From Pyropia yezoensis (lineage: Eukaryota; Rhodophyta; Bangiophyceae; Bangiales; Bangiaceae): a stretch of 64,000 nt of DNA. The first letter of the stretch is position 1. Each line of letters opens with the position of its first letter. The position numbers were made by a program, and so were the translations under genes. The notes beneath the pieces were generated by a model, which was given only the letters and a program-made list of their open reading frames with translations, was not told where the DNA came from and did not search any database. Where the stretch lies: the NCBI GenBank assembly GCA_009829735.1, contig CM020619.1, forward strand, positions 19,225,816 to 19,289,815. The letters are read 5' to 3'. Shown one piece after another: positions 9,472 to 21,997 of the stretch.

Positions 9472-10015
9472 CTACTTACGCACCACGCGCAGGTGCGACT
9501 TGCTGCGGGTGTGGCGGTCGTAGTGCTCGGAGGACTCGAAGACGCGGTCGCAGTCCCGGCACTTCGGCAGCTTGGGGGGGTTGACCTTGTGGCGGTGGCG
9601 ACGCGACAGGTGGTGATCGCGCCACACCGCTTCGCTGTAGCACGTCAAGTCGCAAGCCTTGCACGTGAAGCGCTTCTTGTTGATCCGCCCGTGGGCGTTT
9701 CGGTACTCCTCGCGGACCGCCCGGCGCTCCACCGTCTGCGCTGTATGCGGGCGGATAGCCGCCGTTTGACGCGGCGCCGGGGGAGTCACGCGAGGCGCCG
9801 GCGGGAGAAGAAGGCGGCGGCCGTGCCGGTCGCGGGGAGGAAGCGCCGGAGCACGTTTCGAAGAGGTAGTCGGGGAAGAAGAGCCAGCGGTAGGCGTCGG
9901 CACCGGCAGTGAAGGGCTCGCCGAGGAAGACGCCGCCGTCGTTGTCGTCTGGTTCGGAGCCACTAAGGAATCGAGGACAGGACCAAGAACGGGATAAGTA
10001 CAAAAGCACCAACAC
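9472..10015 (-). CDS. G1 copy 1 upstream ORF with two C2H2 zinc fingers
   Basis: Between the 5' LTR and gag, in sense orientation, a minus-strand frame ending at 9472 encodes two fingers of spacing C-x2-C-x12-H-x5-H: CKACDLTCYSEAVW...H and CRDCDRVFESSEHY...H. This spacing is typical of the U1/matrin (zf-met, JAZ) type, which often binds double-stranded RNA. The finger frame has no ATG; upstream it reads Ser/Thr/Pro-rich. An adjacent frame (to about 10015) reads protein-like text (GGVFLGEPFTAGADAY, WLFFPDYLFETC), so the true protein may need a frame change near 9840. A GTAAGT donor-like site overlaps the stop, so splicing into gag is conceivable. The function is unknown; capture of a host finger gene is possible. 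Confidence 0.5.
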
Positions 10016-10597
10016 CCCTGTCAGATCCTCGCTCCTGCTCCTTGCACCTCAGTGGAGAACTGCCGCCGCCCGGGCACGAGGCCACCGGGCGTACGGGAGT
10101 CTGCGCTGAGGTGCGCTGGCCAAGCTCGCTGTGCGCCCGTGTAAACACGAAAGTGGTGGAGTGGGTCGTGACCAGGCTAGAAGCCGGCGACAACCGCAGT
10201 CCAAACACTCGCGACCCTGTGGAGGACTGACACGATCCACTTAAGAAGCACGAAGCTCCCGGACCGGGCAAGCCTGCACAGAGTCGCGCGCAGAGGAGCT
10301 CAACCAAAGGTCCAACACTCTCAGTCGTCACCCGCCCCGTGCGCGCGACGGCACGCCCCGTTGGTACCGGACCGACCTCCCCCGCCAGATGCGCTAGGCA
10401 GACTGGGGTGACGGAACGAAGGGGGCCGGGCGAGGGCCGACTCGACCCCGAATGGCACTATGGCCCGGTGGTGTAAGGGCCGGCTCGAGCACAGTGGGGC
10501 ACCGCGACGAACCGGGGAGAGGCCGGCGAGCCCGAAGGCCACGTTACGGCGCAGAAGCGCTCGGTGTCGGGGGCGCCGCACGCGCACGGAGCGGTAA

Positions 10598-10613
10598 CTA
10601 TCTGAAACTACCA
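10598..10613 (-). other. G1 primer-binding site
   Basis: The 5' LTR ends CA at 10616 on the minus strand. After TT comes TGGTAGTTTCAGATAG, whose TGG pairs with the universal CCA tail of a tRNA. I cannot name the tRNA; only the first five bases resemble the initiator-Met site. The corresponding site in copy 4 is 29283-29298. Confidence 0.6.
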
Positions 10614-10615
10614 AA

Positions 10616-11563
10616 TGTAGGGTCCACGGCGGGCACGCACGCGCACTCGCGGGCGCACGCCGCACGCACCCCACACCCACACCACACCACACACACTTTC
10701 GACCGCGGTGACGCACTCGGGGGAGGTGGTGTGGAAGCCGGGGAAGAAGAAGGGTGTCGGGGGGTGGGTGTGTGAAGTGGGGGTGAGCTTGACGTCGGTG
10801 GAAAGGGGTTCTCAGGTACAGTGGTTCTTTGCTTCCGTTCTTCGGCCTACCCTCCCCCGGTCTCCCCCTCTCGCCCTCGGTCACTCCGTATATATACCCC
10901 TGGGGGGTCCCTCAGAAGGCCCTCCGTGTGGTCCTCTCGCGGTTGGGCACAAGCTTCCCTAGAATCGCCGGTGTGCGGCGACCCCCCTCTCACAGAGCTC
11001 GTCTGAGGGGGTCCACGCCCCCCCTCGGGGTCGGTGTGCCCGTGGACGCCCGTAGACATGATGGTTAGAGGATGGAAGCTTCGGATGTCATGGATGGCAG
11101 GCTCTCGTTGGTCGGGATGGCTGATGGCAGCCAGCCGCCTTGACACTCTGAGGCCGGGTGCGCTGTCCGCGCTCGGCCGACTCGGCGATGTCTCGCTTGA
11201 ATTGACACTGGCGCTACGTTGCGCTATCGGCGCCAGTTCTTGGTCAGCGGGTGGATGCCTTGCTCGAATTGACACTGGTGCTACGTTGCGGTGTCGGCGC
11301 CAGTTCATGGTCACCAGGTGGATACCGTGTCAGCATTTACGGTGTGCGGCCACGTAGCATTGACAGCCATCGTCCGGTTGCATCGTCATCACGGGGGCAG
11401 GCGGGATTGAACCTTGAACCTTCCAGATTCGAAATGTGAATGAAGACCAATCGTCCAGGGAACGCTCTTGCAAATCATGACATCCGGTGCGATTTGAGAT
11501 CCGGCCTCTGGGGGAATTCCAAGTTGCGACTTGGAATTGCAATGTAAGGATTTAGTCCTTACA
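10616..11563 (-). repeat. G1 LTR 2 (inner)
   Basis: Inner LTR shared by units 1 and 2. At three left-side sites (10636, 10651, 11143) it matches LTR 5, and at three right-side sites (equivalent to 4786, 4805 and 4849 of LTR 1) it matches LTR 1. It is thus a left/right chimera of the two outer LTRs. Confidence 0.92.
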
Positions 11564-14500
11564 CCTCCCTCCTCTAAAACCCGTCGGGAGGAGTTAAAAG
11601 CCGTGATCAGCTCGGCCGCGTCGATGTCTTGTTCACGATCCCAGCTGTTTTCCGTGTCATGATAGCCTTTCCACTTCACCAAGTACTGCGAGCGATCTCG
11701 ACGCGTATGGTGTTGCAGCACGCGTTCGACTTCGTGCGCTTCGGTGCCGTCGGAGAGCGTAATGGCAGGCGGCGGATTTGGGGAACGGCCAAATCTGGTG
11801 TCAGCATGATACGGCTTCACCAGGCTTGCATGAAACGCATTGTGGACCTTCCGATCGAGCACTGCTTGAGGGAGATCCAGCCGGAAAGTCACAGGAGTAA
11901 CCACTTCGGTAATCTTGTAGGGGCCAGAGTACTTCGGCATTAGCTTTCGAGCTCCTTGGAAGGACTCGGGCATGAGGTTCTTGGTGCTTAGCATGACGAG
12001 ATCGCCGACTGATAGGTGACAGTCTCTTCTTGATTTGTTGACGTATTGAGCTCGATAAGCGTCGGCCTTGCGGATGGCGTCGGCAGCCGTTTTGTGGGAC
12101 TGCCGCAATGTCGCCAACCACTCTGCTAAAGCCGGGACCTTGTCGCTCGGGCTTCGTAGGGTGTCGAAAGGTACGACATTGGGCTCGTACCCGTACGTCA
12201 AGTAGAATGGAGAGTACGTTGTTACAGAGTTGATCGAGTGGTTGTACGCGACCTCCACGTTCGTCAAATACAGGTCCCAGTCGCGTTCGTTGTGATCCAC
12301 GAAGCACCTGAGGACTTCTTCGACTTTCTTGTTCATGACTTCGGTTTGCCCGTCCGTTTGCGGGTGGTAAGGTGAGGATGGGCGAATCTTGACGTTAATC
12401 TTGTCCAACAGTCCGCGCCAGAACTGGGACATAAAAATCCGGTCTCTGTCGCAGACGATATCAATTGGAAGTCCAAAGGTTCGGTAGACGTGGTCGTGGA
12501 AGAGCTGCGCTACGTGCTTGGCACTTGTCTCAGGTTCTGTCGGAGCCAAACGAATCATCTTCGAATGCCGGTCAACAACAACCAAGAGGCCGTTGTGGCC
12601 ACGTGCCGTTAATGGCAGTGGAGTGATGAAGTCAATGGATATACTTTGCCACGGTCGGGTTGGCGGTTCCAGGGGTTGTAAAAGCCCCAATGGGGCTTGC
12701 GTCGTGCTCTTGAGTCGCTGGCAGGCGTCACAGCTCTGTACGTAATCCTTGATGTCTTGTCTCATTGTCTCCCAGTAGAACCGGGTGACAAGGTCTTGGT
12801 TGTCTTACGTAGGCCCATGTGACCTTTGCTTGGATATCGTGGTAGTCGTGGAGGACGTCATCACGAAAGCGGCCTTTCGGTATGCACACGTGGTCGTATC
12901 TAGTCATGAAGCAGCCGTCCATCTTGAAGGGCGTCGTTGGTTTCTTGAGGATTTCTTTAAACTCAGGGTCTTCCGCATAGGCTGCTAGAAGGCTTGCTGG
13001 TCTTCTTTGTTCAGCTCCAGATGAAACACAGTGTTGATAGGTTGCGCTTCATTCTCGGGTTTCATTGGTTCTTGGGTTTTCGTTGGATTCTTGGGATTTT
13101 TCAGGGGTTCCCTTGTGGGATCATTGCTGTTGGGGTCTCCGGTGGCGTTCGTGGCGTCTTCAGGTTCCTTGTGTCTTGTGCTGGTCGTAGCAGTCCCACT
13201 ATTCGTGGTCGCTTTACGCTTGGGTTGCTTTGGTTTTTCATTGTCCTTGTGATTCTTGGGTACACCCCGTCAATTGTTGGGGGTAGTGCTTTGTCAATGA
13301 CGCGAGTGAGTAGTTCCGAGTTGGCTTCGATGCGGGACTCCGCAAGTTCTGTGTTTCGGGAGAGTGCATCAGCCACAGGATTCCTTGTCCCTGGTACTGG
13401 TATGATCTTGAAGTCGTGTTGCTCCAACATCTCCAACCAACGCACTTGACGGTCGTTCAATTTGGCTTGGGTTCTTAGGTAACGTAGCGACTCGTGATCA
13501 GTGTGCACGATGAATTGTCGTCCATGCAAGTAGCACCGCCAGTGGCGAATGGCTTGTACGATGGCTAAAATTTCGCGCTCCCTGATGGTATACCGCTGTT
13601 CGTGAATGCTTAGTGTTTGGGAGAAGAAGGCCACAGGGCGACGTCCCATTCCGTCGTCCTGCTCGAGTAGTGCACCCACTGCACAGCCACTTGCATCAGT
13701 AGATAACACCACAGGGAGCTCAGGGTTGAATGCCCGAAGTATCGGGGCACTCATGACTTTGTCCTTGAGGGAATTGAAGGCGTCCTCTTGGCGTGCGGTC
13801 CACTCGAAGTCGACAATGCTCGTCAGCTCAGTCAGGGGCTTAGCAACGGTGGCCATCTTCTCAATGAAGCGACGGTAGAAGTTCAACATCCCGAGGAAGG
13901 ACTGGACATCGCGCTTAGTCTTAGGCTTTGGCCACTTCTTGATAGCTTCGACTTTGACACGTTCCATCTCGAATCCATTGGCTGAGACGACATGGCCAAG
14001 GAAGTCTACGGACCTCTGAGCGAACTTGCACTTCGACACCTTGGCGTACAGCTTGTGCTCGCGGAGTTTGTCTAGGACTTGCCGCAGGTGTCGTATGTGC
14101 TCTGCCCTTGTTTTGCTGAAGATCAGTATGTCGTCCAAGCAGGCCGACACAAAGATGTCGATGTAGGGTCTTAAGATGTCGTTGACGAGGTTCGTAAAAG
14201 TCGCGGGAGCGTTGGTTAGGCCGAATGGTACGACGAGGAACTCAAACAGGCAGTACCTCGTTCGAAAAGCCGTCAAGGGGATCGACTCCGGATCAAGTCG
14301 GATTTGGTGGTAGCCGGAGCGGAGGTCCAACGTTGTGAATAGGGTTGCTTGGCGGAGGCTGTCGAAGATCTCGTCGATGCGTGGTAGAGGGTAGCAGTTC
14401 TTAACCGTCTGCTTATTCAGCGCTCGATAATCGATGCACAGTCGCAAGCCGCCGTCTTTCTTGGCCGCGAACAGAACCGGTGCTCCCCATGGTGACGTAC

Positions 14501-14683
14501 TCGGTTGAATGAATCCTTTCTCGATTAAGTCTCGTATCTGACGAAGGAGTTCCTGGCTTTCAGGCTCAGAAAGCCTGTATATGCCCTTCTTTGTGGTTCA
14601 GCTTCCTCAGTCAGCTCGATCTTGAAAGGCGGTCGGCCGCGGTCAGGAGGGAGCCCTTTGGGTGGGTCATCCGGAGAGAGACG
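11389..14683 (-). pseudogene. pol: G1 copy 2 pol, with homopolymer frameshifts
   Basis: Same domain order as copy 1. Single missing bases near 12797, 12829, 12992, 13262 and 14587, all in short homopolymers, split the frame into 11389-12765, 12728-12922 and 13101-14447. Each piece is intact between breaks. Two coding SNPs ally it with copy 4: G12714 (Leu in CQRLK) and G13452 (Asp in LNDRQ). The breaks lie on the gap-proximal side and look like sequencing errors rather than decay. Confidence 0.8.
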
Positions 14684-16118
14684 TCTTGATACTCGGCTAG
14701 TACGTCTTGAATGTCTTTGTCAGTAGACGCTGACGCGGTCTGGATGGAGTTGAGGCCGATGGAGTCATGAGAAACATGGGGTCTAAGGAAGATTGCGAAA
14801 ACAGGGATCCGTCTCTTGATGTGCTGGGCCAGTTTGTGCTTGCTCCAGATGGTCTTTGATAGTTCTAAGGCAGCGTTGATTCTCAGTCTGCGTCCGTCTT
14901 ATAGAAAAGTGATGACATTGGTTCGGTATTTCTTGCGTACATTGTAGTCTTCGTGCCACTTCTTACCGAGGATGACATCGTAGGCTGCTAACGGGCACAC
15001 GGCGAAGTAAATGTTGTCGGTGTATTCTCGGGTAGAAATCTCTAATGGATCTTTGGTAGACGTGAGGTTGTGCACATTGCCGTCCGGCATCAGGGCGGCT
15101 TCAGTCGAGACTTCCGTTGGTATTCCGAGACGCATGGCGAATGTGGACGAAATGAAATTCGCCAGGGCGCCGTCATCGAAGAGGATTTTAGCGGGCTCAC
15201 CATTAATCGTGCCAGCGGAGCTTAGGAGGCCCAAGTGGGGTCTATGGAAGGCGGGCGAGATGTCGGGAACTGAGGCCAGCTTCGGTGGTTTTGGCCTCAG
15301 TTCCCACGGCCTTTTGGGCAGTCTTTGGCCATGTGCCCCTTGGTGCGGCGGCGTAGGCGCAGGCCTTCGCGCATACAGCGCTGACGCTCTTCCGGTGTAA
15401 ACTTCACGATCCGGACGTTGGCAATGTCCATAGGGCAGGCCCGCGGTCCGCGGCTGTCGTGCCTTCGGTGTTTGAGATGCGTCGAACGCCACGCTTGGCA
15501 GCTTCGACTTTCAGGGCATCGAGCATCACTTCGTCCAGAGTGTCGTAGCGCTTGAGGCAGAGCGCTTCCCAGATGTAGCTCTTCAGACCGCGGCTGTAGC
15601 GGTCAACCTGTTCGGTCATGGTGATGTCGGGGATGTCAAGGACGATTGACTGGAACGACTTATTGTAGCTCGCCACGTCCTTGATCTGCTTCCACTTGTA
15701 AAGAAGGTCGCGGGCAGCCTGGACCTTGTTCAGAGGGTTAAACCGCACCTTGAGTGCTTCACGAAGCGTTGGCCAATCCGAGATGTCGGCTTTCCCGGCG
15801 TGCGTCTGCCACCACGAGAACGCTTCACCTTGCAGGTACGAGGTGGAGATGAGTAGCGCTTCGCCAGGGGTAGCCTTCGCAACATACGTGTCCATGTGGG
15901 ACGCCGAGGCATCAATCGCGCCGGCTCGACCGAAAAAGGCCGTTGGCTTACTAAGCTTAGGTTTGTCGAAACTGGGTAGGGTTGCCGTGGTTGCCAAATC
16001 GAGACGGAGTTGCTACGTCTCCTGACCCATTTTTTTTCACGTACGAAGTAATTTCCGCCCAGTTATCCGCACTAATTGCAGCAAGGGTACTCGCCCCACT
16101 GGTACTGCCAGAAGCCAT
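14684..16118 (-). pseudogene. G1 copy 2 pro and gag
   Basis: Protease again carries DDGA and the TAA (14899-14901). T at 15025 gives STREYTD, as in copy 4. A missing G near 15431 shifts the end of gag, so one computed frame joins gag sequence directly to protease without the -1 shift. The damaged zinc knuckle and the CCCAAAA heptamer are as in copy 1. Confidence 0.72.
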
Positions 16119-16168
16119 TGTTGAAAACTAAGCTAACTTTTCAAGAATGCTACTGGCAATATGTTCGA

Positions 16169-16406
16169 CTACTTACGCACCACGCGCAGGTGCGACTTGC
16201 TGCGGGTGTGGCGGTCGTAGTGCTCGGAGGACTCGAAGACGCGGTCGCAGTCCCGGCACTTCGGCAGCTTGGGGGGGTTGACCTTGTGGCGGTGGCGACG
16301 CGACAGGTGGTGATCGCGCCACACCGCTTCGCTGTAGCACGTCAAGTCGCAAGCCTTGCACGTGAAGCGCTTCTTGTTGATCCGCCCGTGGGCGTTTCGG
16401 TACTCC
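16169..16406 (-). CDS. G1 copy 2 zinc-finger ORF, cut by the assembly gap
   Basis: Both C2H2 fingers are present and identical to copy 1. The sequence stops at the N run, so the upstream Ser/Pro-rich part is missing. Computed proteins that cross the gap, joining the fingers to integrase, are artefacts. Confidence 0.5.
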
Positions 16407-16906
16407 NNNNNNNNNNNNNNNNNNNNNNNNNNNNNNNNNNNNNNNNNNNNNNNNNNNNNNNNNNNNNNNNNNNNNNNNNNNNNNNNNNNNNNNNNNNNNN
16501 NNNNNNNNNNNNNNNNNNNNNNNNNNNNNNNNNNNNNNNNNNNNNNNNNNNNNNNNNNNNNNNNNNNNNNNNNNNNNNNNNNNNNNNNNNNNNNNNNNNN
16601 NNNNNNNNNNNNNNNNNNNNNNNNNNNNNNNNNNNNNNNNNNNNNNNNNNNNNNNNNNNNNNNNNNNNNNNNNNNNNNNNNNNNNNNNNNNNNNNNNNNN
16701 NNNNNNNNNNNNNNNNNNNNNNNNNNNNNNNNNNNNNNNNNNNNNNNNNNNNNNNNNNNNNNNNNNNNNNNNNNNNNNNNNNNNNNNNNNNNNNNNNNNN
16801 NNNNNNNNNNNNNNNNNNNNNNNNNNNNNNNNNNNNNNNNNNNNNNNNNNNNNNNNNNNNNNNNNNNNNNNNNNNNNNNNNNNNNNNNNNNNNNNNNNNN
16901 NNNNNN
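16407..16906. other. Assembly gap, 500 N
   Basis: Exactly 500 N, which looks like a placeholder length. The left edge corresponds to internal position about 9708 of copy 1 and the right edge to 4926. If both sides are genuine neighbouring units, about 1.9 kb including one LTR is missing. Confidence 0.98.
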
Positions 16907-19900
16907 TTGTTCACGATCCCAGCTGTTTTCCGTGTCATGATAGCCTTTCCACTTCACCAAGTACTGCGAGCGATCTCGACGCGTATGGTGTTGCAGCACG
17001 CGTTCGACTTCGTGCGCTTCGGTGCCGTCGGAGAGCGTAATGGCAGGCGGCGGATTTGGGGAACGGCCAAATCTGGTGTCAGCATGATACGGCTTCACCA
17101 GGCTTGCATGAAACGCATTGTGGACCTTCCGATCGAGCACTGCTTGAGGGAGATCCAGCCGGAAAGTCACAGGAGTAACCACTTCGGTAATCTTGTAGGG
17201 GCCAGAGTACTTCGGCATTAGCTTTCGAGCTCCTTGGAAGGACTCGGGCATGAGGTTCTTGGTGCTTAGCATGACGAGATCGCCGACTGATAGGTGACAG
17301 TCTCTTCTTGATTTGTTGACGTATTGAGCTCGATAAGCGTCGGCCTTGCGGATGGCGTCGGCAGCCGTTTTGTGGGACTGCCGCAATGTCGCCAACCACT
17401 CTGCTAAAGCCGGGACCTTGTCGCTCGGGCTTCGTAGGGTGTCGAAAGGTACGACATTGGGCTCGTACCCGTACGTCAAGTAGAATGGAGAGTACGTTGT
17501 TACAGAGTTGATCGAGGGTTGTACGCGACCTCCACGTTCGTCAAATACAGGTCCCAGTCGCGTTCGTTGTGATCCACGAAGCACCTGAGGACTTCTTCGA
17601 CTTTCTTGTTCATGACTTCGGTTTGCCCGTCCGTTTGCGGGTGGTAAGGTGAGGATGGGCGAATCTTGACGTTAATCTTGTCCAACAGTCCGCGCCAGAA
17701 CTGGGACATAAAAATCCGGTCTCTGTCGCAGACGATATCAATTGGAAGTCCAAAGGTTCGGTAGACGTGGTCGTGGAAGAGCTGCGCTACGTGCTTGGCA
17801 CTTGTCTCAGGTTCTGTCGGAGCCAAACGAATCATCTTCGAATGCCGGTCAACAACAACCAAGAGGCCGTTGTGGCCACGTGCCGTTAATGGCAGTGGAG
17901 TGATGAAGTCAATGGATATACTTTGCCACGGTCGGGTTGGCGGTTCCAGGGGTTGTAAAAGCCCCAATGGGGCTTGCGTCGTGCTCTTGAATCGCTGGCA
18001 GGCGTCACAGCTCTGTACGTAATCCTTGATGTCTTGTCTCATTGTCTCCCAGTAGAACCGGGTGACAAGGTCTTTGGTTGTCTTACGTAGGCCCATGTGA
18101 CCTTTGCTTGGGATATCGTGGTAGTCGTGGAGGACGTCATCACGAAAGCGGCCTTTCGGTATGCACACGTGGTCGTATCTAGTCATGAAGCAGCCGTCCA
18201 TCTTGAAGGGCGTCGTTGGTTTCTTGAGGATTTCTTTAAACTCAGGGTCTTCCGCATAGGCTGCTAGAAGGCTTTGCTGGTCTTCTTTGTTCAGCTCCAG
18301 ATGAAAACACAGTGTTGATAGGTTGCGCTTCATTCTCGGGTTTCATTGGTTCTTGGGTTTTCGTTGGATCTTGGGATTTTTCAGGGGTTCCCTTGTGGGA
18401 TCATTGCTGTTGGGGTCTCCGGTGGCGTTCGTGGCGTCTTCAGGTTCCTTGTGTCTTGTGCTGGTCGTAGCAGTCCCACTATTCGTGGTCGCTTTACGCT
18501 TGGGTTGCTTTGGTTTTTTCATTGTCCTTGTGATTCTTGGGTACACCCCCGTCAATTGTTGGGGGTAGTGCTTTGTCAATGACGCGAGTGAGTAGTTCCG
18601 AGTTGGCTTCGATGCGGGACTCCGCAAGTTCTGTGTTTCGGGAGAGTGCATCAGCCACAGGATTCCTTGTCCCTGGTACTGGTATGATCTTGAAGTCGTG
18701 TTGCTCCAACATCTCCAACCAACGCACTTGACGTTCGTTCAATTTGGCTTGGGTTCTTAGTAACGTAGCGACTCGTGATCAGTGTGCACGATGAATTGTC
18801 GTCCATGCAAGTAGCACCGCCAGTGGCGAATGGCTTGTACGATGGCTAAAATTTCGCGCTCCCTGATGGTATACCGCTGTTCGTGAATGCTTAGTGTTTG
18901 GGAGAAGAAGGCCACAGGGCGACGTCCCATTCCGTCGTCCTGCTCGAGTAGTGCACCCACTGCACAGCCACTTGCATCAGTAGATAACACCACAGGGAGC
19001 TCAGGGTTGAATGCCCGAAGTATCGGGGGCACTCATGACTTTGTCCTTGAGGGAATTGAAGGCGTCCTCTTGGCGTGCGGTCCACTCGAAGTCGACAATG
19101 CTCGTCAGCTCAGTCAGGGGCTTAGCAACGGTGGCCATCTTCTCAATGAAGCGACGGTAGAAGTTCAACATCCCGAGGAAGGACTGGACATCGCGCTTAG
19201 TCTTAGGCTTTGGCCACTTCTTGATAGCTTCGACTTTGACACGTTCCATCTCGAATCCATTGGCTGAGACGACATGGCCAAGGAAGTCTACGGACCTCTG
19301 AGCGAACTTGCACTTCGACACCTTGGCGTACAGCTTGTGCTCGCGGAGTTTGTCTAGGACTTGCCGCAGGTGTCGTATGTGCTCTGCCCTTGTTTTGCTG
19401 AAGATCAGTATGTCGTCCAAGCAGGCCGACACAAAGATGTCGATGTAGGGTCTTAAGATGTCGTTGACGAGGTTCGTAAAAGTCGCGGGGAGCGTTGGTT
19501 AGGCCGAATGGTACGACGAGGAACTCAAACAGGCAGTACCTCGTTCGAAAAGCCGTCAAGGGGATCGACTCCGGATCAAGTCGGATTTGGTGGTAGCCGG
19601 AGCGGAGGTCCAACGTTGTGAATAGGGTTGCTTGGCGGAGGCTGTCGAAGATCTCGTCGATGCGTGGTAGAGGGTAGCAGTTCTTAACCGTCTGCTTATT
19701 CAGCGCTCGATAATCGATGCACAGTCGCAAGCCGCCGTCTTTCTTGGCCGCGAACAGAACCGGTGCTCCCCATGGTGACGTACTCGGTTGAATGAATCCT
19801 TTCTCGATTAAGTCTCGTATCTGACGAAGGAGTTCCTGGCTTTCAGGCTCAGAAAGCCTGTATATGCCCTTCTTTTGTGGTTCAGCTTCCTCAGTCAGCT

Positions 19901-19967
19901 CGATCTTGAAAGGCGGTCGGCCGCGGTCAGGAGGGAGCCCTTTGGGTGGGTCATCCGGAGAGAGACG
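16907..19967 (-). pseudogene. pol: G1 copy 3 pol, truncated at the gap and frameshifted
   Basis: Starts inside the chromodomain end of pol. Single-base indels near 17514, 18303, 18367, 18511, 18759, 19026 and 19488, nearly all in homopolymer runs, break it into segments such as 17500-18333, 18757-19032, 19001-19432 and 19203-19730. SNP state matches copy 1 (A17991, Phe in CQRFK; T18734, Glu in LNERQ). All breaks are within 2.6 kb of the gap. Confidence 0.8.
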
Positions 19968-21403
19968 TCTTGATACTCGGCTAGTACGTCTTGAATGTCT
20001 TTGTCAGTAGACGCTGACGCGGTCTGGATGGAGTTGAGGCCGATGGAGTCATGGAGAACATGGGGTCTAAGGAAGATTGCGAAAACAGGGATCCGTCTCT
20101 TGATGTGCTGGGCCAGTTTGTGCTTGCTCCAGATGGTCTTTGATAGTTCTAAGGCAGCGTTGATTCTCAGTCTGCGTCCGTCTTATAGAAAAGTGATGAC
20201 ATTGGTTCGGTATTTCTTGCGTACATTGTAGTCTTCGTGCCACTTCTTACCGAGGATGACATCGTAGGCTGCTAACGGGCACACGGCGAAGTAAATGTTG
20301 TCGGTGTAATCTCGGGTAGAAATCTCTAATGGATCTTTGGTAGACGTGAGGTTGTGCACATTGCCGTCCGGCATCAGGGCGGCTTCAGTCGAGACTTCCG
20401 TTGGTATTCCGAGACGCATGGCGAATGTGGACGAAATGAAATTCGCCAGGGCGCCGTCATCGAAGAGGATTTTAGCGGGCTCACCATTAATCGTGCCAGC
20501 GGAGCTTAGGAGGCCCAAGTGGGGTCTATGGAAGGCGGGCGAGATGTCGGGAACTGAGGCCAGCTTCGGTGGTTTTGGCCTCAGTTCCCACGGCCTTTTG
20601 GGCAGTCTTTGGCCATGTGCCCCTTGGTGCGGCGGCGTAGGCGCAGGCCTTCGCGCATACAGCGCTGACGCTCTTCCGGTGTAAACTTCACGATCCGGAC
20701 GTTGGCAATGTCCATAGGGGCAGGCCCGCGGTCCGCGGCTGTCGTGCCTTCGGTGTTTGAGATGCGTCGAACGCCACGCTTGGCAGCTTCGACTTTCAGG
20801 GCATCGAGCATCACTTCGTCCAGAGTGTCGTAGCGCTTGAGGCAGAGCGCTTCCCAGATGTAGCTCTTCAGACCGCGGCTGTAGCGGTCAACCTGTTCGG
20901 TCATGGTGATGTCGGGGATGTCAAGGACGATTGACTGGAACGACTTATTGTAGCTCGCCACGTCCTTGATCTGCTTCCACTTGTAAAGAAGGTCGCGGGC
21001 AGCCTGGACCTTGTTCAGAGGGTTAAACCGCACCTTGAGTGCTTCACGAAGCGTTGGCCAATCCGAGATGTCGGCTTTCCCGGCGTGCGTCTGCCACCAC
21101 GAGAACGCTTCACCTTGCAGGTACGAGGTGGAGATGAGTAGCGCTTCGCCAGGGGTAGCCTTCGCAACATACGTGTCCATGTGGGACGCCGAGGCATCAA
21201 TCGCGCCGGCTCGACCGAAAAAGGCCGTTGGCTTACTAAGCTTAGGTTTGTCGAAACTGGGTAGGGTTGCCGTGGTTGCCAAATCGAGACGGAGTTGCTA
21301 CGTCTCCTGACCCATTTTTTTTCACGTACGAAGTAATTTCCGCCCAGTTATCCGCACTAATTGCAGCAAGGGTACTCGCCCCACTGGTACTGCCAGAAGC
21401 CAT
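19968..21403 (-). pseudogene. G1 copy 3 pro and gag
   Basis: Identical in structure to copy 1: protease 20183-20518 with the terminal TAA, gag core 20581-21282, heptamer CCCAAAA at the junction, damaged zinc knuckle. A20309 gives STRDYTD, as in copy 1. No extra lesions were seen here. Confidence 0.75.
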
Positions 21404-21453
21404 TGTTGAAAACTAAGCTAACTTTTCAAGAATGCTACTGGCAATATGTTCGA

Positions 21454-21997
21454 CTACTTACGCACCACGCGCAGGTGCGACTTGCTGCGGGTGTGGCGGT
21501 CGTAGTGCTCGGAGGACTCGAAGACGCGGTCGCAGTCCCGGCACTTCGGCAGCTTGGGGGGGTTGACCTTGTGGCGGTGGCGACGCGACAGGTGGTGATC
21601 GCGCCACACCGCTTCGCTGTAGCACGTCAAGTCGCAAGCCTTGCACGTGAAGCGCTTCTTGTTGATCCGCCCGTGGGCGTTTCGGTACTCCTCGCGGACC
21701 GCCCGGCGCTCCACCGTCTGCGCTGTATGCGGGCGGATAGCCGCCGTTTGACGCGGCGCCGGGGGAGTCACGCGAGGCGCCGGCGGGAGAAGAAGGCGGC
21801 GGCCGTGCCGGTCGCGGGGAGGAAGCGCCGGAGCACGTTTCGAAGAGGTAGTCGGGGAAGAAGAGCCAGCGGTAGGCGTCGGCACCGGCAGTGAAGGGCT
21901 CGCCGAGGAAGACGCCGCCGTCGTTGTCGTCTGGTTCGGAGCCACTAAGGAATCGAGGACAGGACCAAGAACGGGATAAGTACAAAAGCACCAACAC
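21454..21997 (-). CDS. G1 copy 3 zinc-finger ORF
   Basis: Same two C-x2-C-x12-H-x5-H fingers and the same alternative-frame N-terminal region as in copy 1. No distinguishing change. Confidence 0.5.

Noticed and set aside
16169-17584. Long frames that cross the N gap and appear to fuse integrase with zinc fingers
   Set aside because: They depend on 500 ambiguous bases and join unrelated element parts.
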